Source: Clostridia bacterium
Lineage (GTDB): Bacteria > Bacillota > Clostridia > Christensenellales > Aristaeellaceae
Assembly: GCA_030530315.1 (NCBI GenBank)
Contig: JAUMVG010000013.1
Coordinates: 1 to 59,885 of the forward strand
Direction of reading: 5' to 3'
Length of the DNA stretch: 59,885 bases
The notes under the pieces are model-generated. The model ran no database searches. It saw only the letters and a list, made by a program, of their open reading frames with translations, and was not told the DNA's origin. The position numbers and the translations under genes are program-made. Positions 41,503 to 49,943 of this stretch are shown here, in pieces. The stretch's first letter is position 1. Every line of letters starts with the position of its first letter.

Positions 41503-44500
41503 CTATGCCATCCGCAGCCCGCGTCCGCGCTGCTGCGTCCGGGTGAGCGTTGCAATCTCCACGGCCAGATCGTGGATGTCACGGTCGCTGCGGATATAGA
41601 AGCTGTTCCCGGTCAGGTTGACGCTGCTATCCTGCCGGATGGTCTGCCTGTTGTCGTTATGGGTGTTCCCAAGGACGATGCCACCCTGCGCCTCCTCGGT
41701 GAGATACCGGGCGGCGTTGCGGATGATCTTCGCCTGTTCCTTCTGGCCTTCGAGGAAGCCTTCGCCCATGCCCTTCATGGCCATGAGGCCCACCTCGTCC
41801 CGGAAGACAGCGGATGGCGAGTGGATGGCCAGCGCACTCTTCGCTGCCGATATCGCGGCCTGCGCCACACGCACAGCGGCAGAGATCACCCCGGACTGGC
41901 CGGCACTGATACCGGAAGCGATGCCGGAGGAGATGGCCGTGCCGATTGCGCGGGCACTGCTGGCGGCGGTTGCTGCCTGCGCAGCGAGGGCAGCGGACAG
42001 CGCCCCCATAAGATTGGACGCTGCCGTTGCACTGTCGCCCGCAAAGCTGTATTGCGTCATGCCCTGACCAACACCGGCGGAGACGTCATTGCCAAGAGGC
42101 ACCATGCGCTGCGCCGGGGACTGGCTCTGCAGGGAACCGCGATACGCGCCTTCCAGATTCCCTGCCGCTGTGGCGGTGTCTCCGGAGAAGTCATACGCCG
42201 CTGCGCCCTGGCCGACACCGGCGCTGGCATCATTACCGACCTGCGGCATGACACCGGCAATCGCTGTCTGCAGGGATGTTGCCAGTGTTGAGGCGTCGCC
42301 TTCCCAGCCATACTCCTGCATACCCTGGGCAATGGCGGAGCTCACGTCGTTTCCCACACCAAGGTACTGATCGGCGGCGCTCACCAGATCGAGGATTTCC
42401 TGAAGCTGCGTGGCGTATTCCTGTGCCGTCGTCGCGTCCAGCTCTCCACTGTTCAGCGCCTGCCACAGGTTCAGCGCGTAATTGGCCACCGCCTGCATGT
42501 CGTCCTCGCGATAGGACAGGTCGTCTATCATCTGCACCAGGTCGCCCTGCTGGTTCCTGAGCGCCTGATCCATGCCATTCATATTGGTATCGGTGCCCGC
42601 TTCCTTGAACTCCTCGACCTTTTGGCGGTATTCCTCCAGCGCGGCAGCGGCGTTGTTGATCTCCGTCACGCTGTCATGGACGCTGGTGGTCAGCCAGCTG
42701 AAGGATGTGTCCTTCAGGGGCTTGTCCTCATAGACGACCTTCGTCTCCTCGACAGCCTCCTGGGTTCCGACCTCGGGTGTGATGATGACGTGCAGCGTGC
42801 CGTCTGTATCATAGGCGATGATCGTTTCGGCGGTCAGCTTTTCGGCGGGAACGACGTTGACAGGAATCTCCTCGCCGTTATAATAGAAATGGGCGTTCTC
42901 GTCGCCGAGAACATCTGTGGGGTTGTCGTACTTCTCTCCGAGCCGCAGGATTCCGTCCACCTTGATGGGATTCCTGGCCAGCACCTGATTCAGCGCCGTC
43001 AGATCATACCCGGAGATGGACAGCTTGCTGGTGGGCGTTGGCACGGTTGCGCCGCTGTCATCATAAGATGAAATGTAGCCCGTCAGGGACTGTGCCAGGG
43101 CGGACTTGTCGCAACCGGTCGCCTCAGAGAACTTGTTCACCAAGGCCTCCACCTGATCTGGCGTCAACGCGGACACATCCACACTTTCGGCCTCCAGGTA
43201 CTTCACGACCATGGCGGTCACATCGTCCGGCGTCAGCGCCGTGGTGAGCGCACCACCTTCAATCTCCTGGTAGGCCAAAACAAATGCGGTCACGGCTTCC
43301 GGTGTGAGCCCGCTTGTATCCACACCCTCTTTTTCGAGGTACTGGTTGACATAGGCCACGATCTCATCCGGCTTGAGGGTGCTCATGTCAGCACCCTCCG
43401 CCATCTCCTGATAGGCGGAGACCATGGCAGTGACGTTTTCGGGCGTCAGGCCGGACACATCCGCGCCGGTGGTGGCTTCCGCGTAGGTCTCCACATACGC
43501 GATGATGCCCTCCGGTGTCAGTGATGTCTTGTCCGCGCCTTCCGGCTTTTCGGTGAACCGTTCAATGACGGCATCCACCTTGATCTGCTGCCGGGCGGCG
43601 TTTTCCTGCTCCTGTATGCCCGCGATGATGGCATCCGTGGTGATCGCGCCGGGGTTGGCGGCGAACTCGTCCCAGTTGGCCTGAGCGCCGGTCATATCCA
43701 GCTCCGTGGCGATCTTCAGGACTTCCTCGGAGAGCCCTTCGCCGAACATGGAAGCCAGACCTTCGAGCGAAGATGAATATTGGCTGGTGAACTGCTGGAT
43801 GGATGCCAGCTGCTCCAGCGCCGTGGATACATCGATCTCCGGGAACAACGCCTGCACCTCTTCCATGCTCATCCCGCTGGTGAGCAATTCGGAGATCTGC
43901 GTGAGCACACCAGCGTATTCGGTGAGGCTTCCTTCATCCAGTCCGGTCGCCGCGTTCTTCACAGCGTCCAGCGCCTGGGCGGCCTGATAGGAATCCTCGC
44001 CGTAGGTCTTGACGGCGGCGTCATAGGCGGTGAGCTTCCCGGCAAGATCAGCCAGCGTATCGCCGGTCTGCTGCATGCCTTCATCGTTCCACACAGGATT
44101 GACCAGCTGCGCCAGCGTCTGGGCGTATTCCCGAGTAGCGGCAAGACGGCGTTCATTATAGCTGGTGTTCAGATCGTTCAGTGCGGCCTGCTTCTCCGCG
44201 CCATCCTCCATGAGCTGGATCAGGGCGTACTCGCTGTCATACTGTGCATCGATTTCGCTGTTGATCGCAGACAGACCCTGGGCGGCGGCGACCATGGCGT
44301 TCTGGTACACGGACACATCCGCATCCTGTTGACCACGGGCCTGCGCACGAGCGACCTCCGCCTCCACCTTGTCGAGAATGGTCTGGAAGCCCTCGGTCTC
44401 GCTGTCCGGCTGCAGCTTATACTTGATGATGATGGCTTCACGGTCGTCAATAAGCTCCTGAAGCCGAATCTTTTCATCATCGGTCAGGTAGCCGTTCTGG

Positions 44501-46902
44501 CGCTTCTTCAGCAGGGACTCGATCTCCCTGTCCATACTGTCGAGGCTGTCAATGTCCGCCTGGATCTGATCGGACACACCGGTGTACCCGGCATCCTTCG
44601 CAGCGCCCTGAAGCGCCTGAAGCTCTGTGCGGGTGGACTCGGTGAGCGCTTTCCAGGAGTCCGTCCAATCCTTGACGATTTCATTGGTTTCGCCCTTGCC
44701 GTCCGTCCAGACTTTGATCAGGCCGGTCATCCATGCCCGGGCGCTCTTTGCGGTGTCGTCGTTCTTGAAGTCGTCCTCGGACATGCCGAAGAAGGAAAGC
44801 CCCGCGCCACTCCTCCCATAGAAGGTGTCAGCAGCTGTGTTCTTCCATTCATTTGCCGTGTCGATGAGCGCCTGCGTGGCCTCCCGGGCCATCTTCGCCC
44901 CGGAAACCCAGTCCCAGAGTTTTGCAACGCCATAAACGACAGCAGCGCCGACGGCAAGCCACACGGCAGGCGACTTCGCCAGAACGGTGAGAAGACCAGA
45001 CATCCCGCCACCGGCCTTGCCGACGGCTGTACAGAAGGTGCCCAGCCAGCCGGTAAGCTTACCCAAGCCAGTCGCCAGCCGTCCGAAGATCAGGATCACC
45101 GGTCCGGCGGCAGCGGCGAGGGCCGCAAAACGCGCAATCTGGAGCCGCTGCCCCTGATCCATGTTTTGCAGCCGGTCGATGAACTTGCCGACGCTCTCCA
45201 TGACCCGCTCGATAGTGGGACGGAGGTCGTCGCCCAGGGTCTGGGCAAACAGCACAGCGCGGTTCTTCAGGTTGGTGAGTCTGCTCTGGAGCGTGGCATA
45301 GCGCTTGGACGCCATGGTTTCCAGCGCGGTGTTGTCTTTCCATGCCTGGGTGGCCATCTTCTGGGCGTTGGAAAACAGCTCACTGGCATTGGTGGCGCGA
45401 AGCAGTGTATCGCGCAGACGTATCTCGGAGATGCCGATGTCGTTCAGGGTCTTGACGGCGGACGCGCCTTCGTCGTCCATCTTGCCCAGGCCTTCGATGA
45501 ATTTCTGGAACACCTGAACCGGGTCGTTTTCCCACTGTTCGACGAATTCCTTCTCCGTCAGGCCGCTGACCATGGCAAAGTCCTTCAGGGCGTCGCCGCC
45601 GGTTTTTGCTGCAACTTCCATGTTGATGAGGGCCTTGGACATCGACGAACCGCCAGCCTGGGCCTTGATGCCAACCGAGGACAGCGCGGCGGCAAGGCCG
45701 AGCACCTGTGCTTCCGTCAGGCCGATCTGCTTACCGGCACCAGCGATGCGCATGGCCATCGTGACGATGGGTTCCTCCGTGGTAGCGAAGTTGTTACCCA
45801 GCTCGGCAACCGTGGAACCGATATTCTTGAACAGCGACTGGTCTGTGTTCATGATGTTGGCGAACTTGGCAAGGTTCGTCGCGGCAGTGTCAGTGTCCAG
45901 GTCTGTACTGCTGTTCGCCAGATCGATCATGACGCGGGAGAATTCCTCGATGTGTTCAGTGGCGATGCCCAGCTGACCGCCGGTCGCCATGACGTGGTTG
46001 ATGTCGCTGGTGGAGGTGGCGATCTGGGTGGACATCCGCTTCGAGGCTTCCGCAAGCTGGCCGTACTGTTCCTCCGTGGCCTGTACGGTCTTGCGCACAT
46101 AGGCAAAGGAGGACTCGAAGTCCAGACTGGCCTGCACGACCTTCTTGCCCAGCGCCACTATGGGCGTGGTGAGCATGACGGTCATCTTGCGCCCCAGAGC
46201 CGTTGCGCTCTTGCCGATGGCCGTCATCTTCGTGGAAAAAGCCGTCAGCGCCGCGCCAGCCTGTGTCCACGCGGACTGCTGGATCTTCAGCTGCTGTGTC
46301 AGACGGCGGATCTCCGCCTCCGTCTCCCTGACGGTAGCTCTCGCGTTGTTGAGCTCCGTCTGGGCACGGGACACAGCGTCGGCGTTGCGCTGCATGGTCT
46401 TCTGCAGGGCATTGACCTGGCCCTCCAGCTTTTTGACCTCTTCACCGCTGGCGGCGTATTCTGCCCGCAGGGGTTCCAGGGCCTCGGATGCTTCCTTGTA
46501 CGCATTGCAGTCCGTACCGCATGCGTCGGCGATCTCCTGCAGATAGCCCTCCTGAACCTTGAGCTCATCACCCAGGGCCTGGTGTCTCTGCCGGGCTTCT
46601 TCCAGCCTGCCGGAATAATCAGCATACCTGGCATGACTCTCCTGAAGGCGGGCGTTAGCGGTGGCCAGAGCGCGTTCCCACTGACCCACAGCATCCCGCT
46701 GATGCCCCAGATTGGTCTGAAGCATGGACAGGCGACTGGACATGCCCGCCGTCGTGTTGCCGAAATTGTCAATACCCGCTCCAGCCAGCCGGAAGGCGCT
46801 CGCCGCCTCGCGGATCTGACGGTTGATGGAATTGATGTTTCGGGAGAAATTGTCCGTCCTCAGCGACAGCGAGACGACAAGATCGCGCAGCACTTCTGCC
46901 AT
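41503..46902 (-). CDS. Phage tail tape measure protein
   Basis: This 1799-residue protein sets tail length and guides DNA into the cell. Residues 1-230 are coiled coil. Residues ~235-560 form the TP901-type tape measure core (VVQASLDFESSFAYVRKTVQ, LGLAAALSSVGIKAQAGGSS). Hydrophobic segments near 605-690 (SPAVWLAVGAAVVYGVAKLW) may enter the host membrane. Residues ~1124-1274 hold six ~24-residue repeats. The C-terminus has three copies of an NDVSAGVGQG motif and ends in IRSDRDIHDLAVEIATLTRT. A tail of roughly 270 nm would be expected at 0.15 nm per residue (inference). ATG at 46902. Confidence 0.93.
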   Translation of the reverse strand: MAEVLRDLVVSLSLRTDNFSRNINSINRQIREAASAFRLAGAGIDNFGNTTAGMSSRLSMLQTNLGHQRDAVGQWERALATANARLQESHARYADYSGRLEEARQRHQALGDELKVQEGYLQEIADACGTDCNAYKEASEALEPLRAEYAASGEEVKKLEGQVNALQKTMQRNADAVSRAQTELNNARATVRETEAEIRRLTQQLKIQQSAWTQAGAALTAFSTKMTAIGKSATALGRKMTVMLTTPIVALGKKVVQASLDFESSFAYVRKTVQATEEQYGQLAEASKRMSTQIATSTSDINHVMATGGQLGIATEHIEEFSRVMIDLANSSTDLDTDTAATNLAKFANIMNTDQSLFKNIGSTVAELGNNFATTEEPIVTMAMRIAGAGKQIGLTEAQVLGLAAALSSVGIKAQAGGSSMSKALINMEVAAKTGGDALKDFAMVSGLTEKEFVEQWENDPVQVFQKFIEGLGKMDDEGASAVKTLNDIGISEIRLRDTLLRATNASELFSNAQKMATQAWKDNTALETMASKRYATLQSRLTNLKNRAVLFAQTLGDDLRPTIERVMESVGKFIDRLQNMDQGQRLQIARFAALAAAAGPVILIFGRLATGLGKLTGWLGTFCTAVGKAGGGMSGLLTVLAKSPAVWLAVGAAVVYGVAKLWDWVSGAKMAREATQALIDTANEWKNTAADTFYGRSGAGLSFFGMSEDDFKNDDTAKSARAWMTGLIKVWTDGKGETNEIVKDWTDSWKALTESTRTELQALQGAAKDAGYTGVSDQIQADIDSLDSMDREIESLLKKRQNGYLTDDEKIRLQELIDDREAIIIKYKLQPDSETEGFQTILDKVEAEVARAQARGQQDADVSVYQNAMVAAAQGLSAINSEIDAQYDSEYALIQLMEDGAEKQAALNDLNTSYNERRLAATREYAQTLAQLVNPVWNDEGMQQTGDTLADLAGKLTAYDAAVKTYGEDSYQAAQALDAVKNAATGLDEGSLTEYAGVLTQISELLTSGMSMEEVQALFPEIDVSTALEQLASIQQFTSQYSSSLEGLASMFGEGLSEEVLKIATELDMTGAQANWDEFAANPGAITTDAIIAGIQEQENAARQQIKVDAVIERFTEKPEGADKTSLTPEGIIAYVETYAEATTGADVSGLTPENVTAMVSAYQEMAEGADMSTLKPDEIVAYVNQYLEKEGVDTSGLTPEAVTAFVLAYQEIEGGALTTALTPDDVTAMVVKYLEAESVDVSALTPDQVEALVNKFSEATGCDKSALAQSLTGYISSYDDSGATVPTPTSKLSISGYDLTALNQVLARNPIKVDGILRLGEKYDNPTDVLGDENAHFYYNGEEIPVNVVPAEKLTAETIIAYDTDGTLHVIITPEVGTQEAVEETKVVYEDKPLKDTSFSWLTTSVHDSVTEINNAAAALEEYRQKVEEFKEAGTDTNMNGMDQALRNQQGDLVQMIDDLSYREDDMQAVANYALNLWQALNSGELDATTAQEYATQLQEILDLVSAADQYLGVGNDVSSAIAQGMQEYGWEGDASTLATSLQTAIAGVMPQVGNDASAGVGQGAAAYDFSGDTATAAGNLEGAYRGSLQSQSPAQRMVPLGNDVSAGVGQGMTQYSFAGDSATAASNLMGALSAALAAQAATAASSARAIGTAISSGIASGISAGQSGVISAAVRVAQAAISAAKSALAIHSPSAVFRDEVGLMAMKGMGEGFLEGQKEQAKIIRNAARYLTEEAQGGIVLGNTHNDNRQTIRQDSSVNLTGNSFYIRSDRDIHDLAVEIATLTRTQQRGRGLRMA
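43080..43533 (-). repeat. Six ~72-bp coding repeats in the tape measure gene
   Basis: The repeat reads roughly x-L-T-P-x-x-V-x-A-x-V-x-x-Y-x-E-x-x-x-x-x-x-D-x-S, for example SGLTPENVTAMVSAYQEM and SGLTPEAVTAFVLAYQEI. Six diverged copies follow one another without gaps. Confidence 0.8.
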
Positions 46903-46928
46903 GAGGATTCACCACCTATTTTGAGCAT

Positions 46929-46953
46929 TAAAAATGCGCCGCTAACGCGACGC
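46929..46953 (-). terminator. Terminator downstream of the DUF218 cargo gene
   Basis: On the minus strand GCGTCGC, loop GTTA, GCGGCGC, then ATTTTTA. The arms equal those at 36693. Confidence 0.75.
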
Positions 46954-46990
46954 AGGTCGATTTATACATCTCGGAAAACTGGAATTTGCA
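46930..46990 (-). repeat. Boundary element B (~60 bp) upstream of the tape measure gene
   Basis: This stretch matches element A (36691-36750) in the hairpin arms and in ACATCTCGGAAAACTGGAAT. It lies between the DUF218 cargo gene and the tape measure ribosome binding site. Confidence 0.7.
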
Positions 46991-46998
46991 CGATTTCC

Positions 46999-47808
46999 TT
47001 ACTGTTTGAGCGTTAACTCATTCAATTCCAGAACGACTTCGGACATGACATTGGCACCATAGCTAAGGAACGATGACGGTGCGGGCAGTCGCAGGATATC
47101 TGAAAATCCCGTGCGCTTTGCCGTCTGAACAGCCCTGTCCATGTGATAATTGCTGCTGATCAATACGACAGGTCGATCGGGGTCGATAATCTGCGCTGTG
47201 TTCCGGAAATTGTCTTTGGTGCTTGCCGCCTGATCCTCCAGAATCATCCGATCTTCCGTCACCCCACGGTCAATCAGAATATCGCACATGACGGCTGCTT
47301 CCGTGCGACCTGAAACGTCATCCGCGTTGCCCCCGGTCAGAATCAACTGTGCTTCCGGGTATTTTTCCAGATACGTTTGGGCGGTGTTCAGTCTTGCCAA
47401 CAGATCGTCTGTCGGTTTTCCGTTTTCCAGCGCCAGTCCAAGTACGATTGCATGATCTGCCTGGCCCGCATTGTTTATCATGCTGCCGCAGATCACCTTT
47501 CCGCAGAAGAATAGGATCACCACGGTGAGAACAACAACGATAACGCGCAAAGCCCAGCCGGCAATCCGAACGGCAGTGGGTTTCCACCGGGTAAAGAGAC
47601 TGAAACGGATATCAAGCGCGAACAGCAGCAGGATCGTGCAAAGGATGACCTGGTATTGAAAAACATCCTGATAATCCGCTTTCAGGACAACGGCATTGAT
47701 TTTATGGAGCATGACGATAACCACGTCAGCAAAGAGAAGAATGGCCAGCACAAGCAGAATGTCACCAATGATCCTTCTGGCGCGGGAAGGCGTATTTACA
47801 GCTTTCAT
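46999..47808 (-). CDS. YdcF/DUF218-family membrane protein (cargo in tail operon)
   Basis: This 269-residue protein has three membrane segments (about 15-35, 50-68 and 80-105) and a DUF218 domain outside or at the membrane face (115-265). The domain has HAIVLGLALENGKPTDDLLA, LILTGGNADDVSGRTEAAVM, LEDQAASTKDNFRN and VVLISSNYHMDRAVQTAKRT, the usual conserved Gly, Glu, Asn and His positions. DUF218 proteins (SanA, YdcF, ElyC) act in envelope maintenance, with ElyC tied to peptidoglycan precursor lipids; the chemistry is unsettled. It is not a phage structural gene, yet it separates the tail chaperones from the tape measure. ATG at 47808 after AGAAGGG. Confidence 0.87.
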   Translation of the reverse strand: MKAVNTPSRARRIIGDILLVLAILLFADVVIVMLHKINAVVLKADYQDVFQYQVILCTILLLFALDIRFSLFTRWKPTAVRIAGWALRVIVVVLTVVILFFCGKVICGSMINNAGQADHAIVLGLALENGKPTDDLLARLNTAQTYLEKYPEAQLILTGGNADDVSGRTEAAVMCDILIDRGVTEDRMILEDQAASTKDNFRNTAQIIDPDRPVVLISSNYHMDRAVQTAKRTGFSDILRLPAPSSFLSYGANVMSEVVLELNELTLKQ

Positions 47809-47854
47809 TTTTTCCCTTCTTCAAATTCCGAGTTGAGCACCTGTTTCTGCATCC

Positions 47855-47863
47855 AGTATACCA
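47855..47863 (-). promoter_or_regulatory. Extended -10 promoter of the DUF218 cargo gene
   Basis: TGGTATACT on the minus strand, about 47 bp before the ATG, followed by GGATG as at 40751. Confidence 0.6.
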
Positions 47864-47875
47864 CATGAAAAGCCA

Positions 47876-47913
47876 TGAGAAAAGACATTTTCCATAAGAA
47901 ATGCCCTTTCTCA
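47876..47913 (-). terminator. Imperfect hairpin at the end of the tail chaperone gene
   Basis: TGAGAAA (47876-47882 on the plus strand) pairs with TTTCTCA (47907-47913), with further partial pairing inside. It overlaps the frameshift-product stop and could end the upstream phage transcript ahead of the cargo promoter. Confidence 0.35.
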
Positions 47914-48482
47914 CGGTTTCAGCCCTGGCCACACCTCGTCGATGAATCGCTGTTTCGATTCTGCCTTGTCCTTCGCTCGGTTGGAGTTCCATGCCCGCAC
48001 CTTTAAAAAGCCGAGCATATCCATCTGGTCGATCTCCTGCATGCGCCAACCGGCGTCCAGCAGGGAGTTGTAGGTCGAATAAATGAAATCCTGCAGCGTG
48101 AGTCTGTCGCCATCCGGGGGCGTCAGTCCTCCGCTGCTGTCGTAGGGAAACTGGAGAGTACGTCCGTGGTCTGGGCCTGTACCGCGAACAGTGCGATGAC
48201 GATGTCGTGCATCAGCCTGTCCACGGGATAGTTGTCCAGCACATCATCCGGCGTGAACTGGTTGTTGAACAGCAGGCAGAACCAGCGGATCATGACGTCC
48301 AGCGCGTCGGGAATGGTCAGGCCGTCAGGATTCTCTACGGTCTCGCCCTTCACAGCAGCCTCGGAGATTTCGCTGATTCGGGTGTACATCTTCGCCGCCG
48401 GTTCAATCTCCCGGAGGGCGCGTCCGGTGACATAGTCCACGGTGTAGGTCTTATCACCCAGCTTACAGGTAATCATAAGCAC
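47911..48482 (-). CDS. Tail assembly chaperone, long -1 frameshift product
   Basis: Reading starts at 48482 and, after codon 113, slips back one base on the heptamer at 48144-48150. It continues from 48144 to a TGA at 47911-47913, giving about 190 residues. The added 77 residues begin YDSSGGLTPPDGDRLTLQDF and include MDMLGFLKVRAWNSNRAKDK, typical of the second half of gpGT-type tail chaperones in Gram-positive siphophages. The second half has no start codon or ribosome site of its own. The long and short forms load the tape measure during tail assembly. The layout is well known; the slip itself is inferred. Confidence 0.8.
48123..48482 (-). CDS. Tail assembly chaperone, short form (gpG-like)
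   Basis: This 119-residue product is made without frameshifting. It begins MLMITCKLGDKTYTVDYVTG, has a helical core (DALDVMIRWFCLLFNNQFTP, then DDVLDNYPVDRLMHDIVIAL) and ends SSFPTTAAED. It sits directly after the major tail protein gene, the usual position. ATG at 48482 after GGAGGATG. Confidence 0.85.
   Translation of the reverse strand: MLMITCKLGDKTYTVDYVTGRALREIEPAAKMYTRISEISEAAVKGETVENPDGLTIPDALDVMIRWFCLLFNNQFTPDDVLDNYPVDRLMHDIVIALFAVQAQTTDVLSSFPTTAAED
48144..48150 (-). promoter_or_regulatory. Slippery heptamer for -1 ribosomal frameshifting
   Basis: On the minus strand the bases are T TTC CCT in the zero frame, a canonical X-XXY-YYZ site. Slipping gives TTT and CCC, which still pair with Phe and Pro tRNAs. 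It lies 19 bases before the zero-frame stop. Confidence 0.8.
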
Positions 48483-48547
48483 TCATCCTCCTAAAATGTG
48501 CTGCCGCAAGCCGAAGCCTGCGACAGCATGGTCAGTGATCATGGGGC

Positions 48548-49159
48548 TCAAGGCGCGGGTGTGAAGGTCGGCGCGTACACAGACTGGAGGAACGTCGCTG
48601 CTTTCGCAGCGGTGAAACCGTTCTCATCCTCGTCAGCGACGGCCTGATACTGGCCGTCATGCGTCCGCTTGATGGCCGTCCATTGGATCTCGCCGGTCTG
48701 GCGGGTTACCTTGGTGCCCTCCTTCGTGGCGTAGTTCTCCGTCAGCGGCGTGGCGCGTACCTTGTACAGCCACACGTAACGGAACTTGTGGTTGGACTTC
48801 TCGGACATGAAGCCCACCGCGAAGTAGGGCGGCGTGTCGGTGGAGGAGCGGATCAGGACGCCGTTGTCGTCCAGCTTGTTGCCGAACACCTTCTCCTGGA
48901 TGGTCAGAGGGATGTCCGCCATCTTCGTCTTGAAGGTGAGCTCGGGGTCGGGATACAGGACGTCGAATTCCACGTCATCCGCGTACTGGACGTCCGGGTC
49001 AGCGTTCTGCGGCTCGATGGACGCTTCAATCGCGCCCGCCACCAGCTGCAGGTCACCATAGGTCAGGGTCTCTTCGGTATCGGTCACCACCTCGGCGATG
49101 ACCATGTTCTTCAGGCCGACCGTAGAAGATACGGTCGGGGAAGCAGCGGGATTAGGCAT
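48548..49159 (-). CDS. Phage major tail protein (phi13-type)
   Basis: This 203-residue tube protein polymerises into the tail. It begins with a long loop (SSTVGLKNMVIAEVVTDTEE, TLTYGDLQLVAGAIEASIEP) and has YADDVEFDVLYPDPELTFKT, MADIPLTIQEKVFG and FAVGFMSEKSNHKFRYVWLY, the pattern of the phi13 major tail family. ATG at 49159 after GGAGG. Confidence 0.9.
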   Translation of the reverse strand: MPNPAASPTVSSTVGLKNMVIAEVVTDTEETLTYGDLQLVAGAIEASIEPQNADPDVQYADDVEFDVLYPDPELTFKTKMADIPLTIQEKVFGNKLDDNGVLIRSSTDTPPYFAVGFMSEKSNHKFRYVWLYKVRATPLTENYATKEGTKVTRQTGEIQWTAIKRTHDGQYQAVADEDENGFTAAKAATFLQSVYAPTFTPAP

Positions 49160-49177
49160 AGTCGTTTACCTCCATTC

Positions 49178-49588
49178 TTATGATCGGTTCATGATTTCAT
49201 CGGCGAGAACACGCTTGATCTCGCCGTAGGCTTCCTCCGCCCGGGCATCGAATGCCGGGCGCACAAAGGGGTGTGGCGGCGCAGGCCCCGGGCCTCCGTG
49301 GCCGTATTCCACAGGATTTGCATAGTAGGCTCCTGCCTCGCTGTGCTTGACACCGATGGAGATCTGCTTGCCACCTCGGCGCTGTTTGACCCTGTCCGTG
49401 CGGATGGAGCCGTGGAGCGCGCCGGTGATGATCTTAGGGTCGCTGGACGCATTGGCCAGCATCTGCTGCTCGATAGGCGCGGCCCCGGCCTGCAGCGCCC
49501 GGTCGACTCCGGAGCCGTTTTCAAGAGACATGGCCATGGATGCCAGGTCGTTCTGCAGTTCCGCGAACCCCTGCAGGTCAAGTGCCAT
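49178..49588 (-). CDS. HK97 gp10-type head-tail component
   Basis: The protein has 136 residues. MALDLQGFAELQNDLASMAM, then GAAPIEQQMLANASSDPKII, GALHGSIRT and EYGHGGPGPAPPHPFVRPAF are typical of the HK97 gp10 family, which acts in neck or tail completion. It overlaps the gene before it by 11 bp and lies 18 bp ahead of the major tail gene. Confidence 0.88.
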   Translation of the reverse strand: MALDLQGFAELQNDLASMAMSLENGSGVDRALQAGAAPIEQQMLANASSDPKIITGALHGSIRTDRVKQRRGGKQISIGVKHSEAGAYYANPVEYGHGGPGPAPPHPFVRPAFDARAEEAYGEIKRVLADEIMNRS

Positions 49589-49943
49589 AGTTCACCTCTT
49601 CAAACCACACCCACGTCCACTGCACCGTGTAGGTCTTGGTGGGCGGATCGTAGGCGGGGTGATTGTAGCCCTTGTCCGACTCCTCCAGCATCCCGAAGCC
49701 GTAGCCGAACATCGCCTGCCGGATGGTCTCTGCCATCTCCGTAGGGTCGAAGTCGCTCCACAGGTTCAGGTAGACGTAGGTGCGCAGAGCGCGAACATGA
49801 TCGTCGTAGTGCTCCGACTCCGTGGTGGTGGAAGAATACACGACGTATTGAGGCGGCGGGTTCTGGTTCTCGGATGTCGCCCGCCAGATACCGGCCATGA
49901 CCGGGATGCCGATGTTGGCGAGGGCTTCCTGTACCTGTCTCAT
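49578..49943 (-). CDS. Phage tail terminator / completion-like protein
   Basis: This 121-residue protein begins MRQVQEALANIGIPVMAGIW and continues with strands such as YVVYSSTTTESEHYDDHVRA and TYVYLNLWSDFDPTEMAETI, resembling gp17/DUF3168-type tail terminators. ATG at 49943 overlaps the previous stop (ATGA). The order here (terminator before gp10) is the reverse of many relatives, so the two roles could be swapped. Confidence 0.68.
   Translation of the reverse strand: MRQVQEALANIGIPVMAGIWRATSENQNPPPQYVVYSSTTTESEHYDDHVRALRTYVYLNLWSDFDPTEMAETIRQAMFGYGFGMLEESDKGYNHPAYDPPTKTYTVQWTWVWFEEVNYGT

Noticed and set aside
43780-47016. A 1078-codon open frame on the plus strand opposite the tape measure gene
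   Set aside because: It has no domain sense and mirrors the codon bias of the real minus-strand gene, which has a ribosome site and family motifs.
47762-48049. A 95-codon minus-strand frame between the DUF218 gene and the tail chaperone
   Set aside because: It is a different frame from the frameshift product, has no phage-like sequence, and runs through the cargo promoter.
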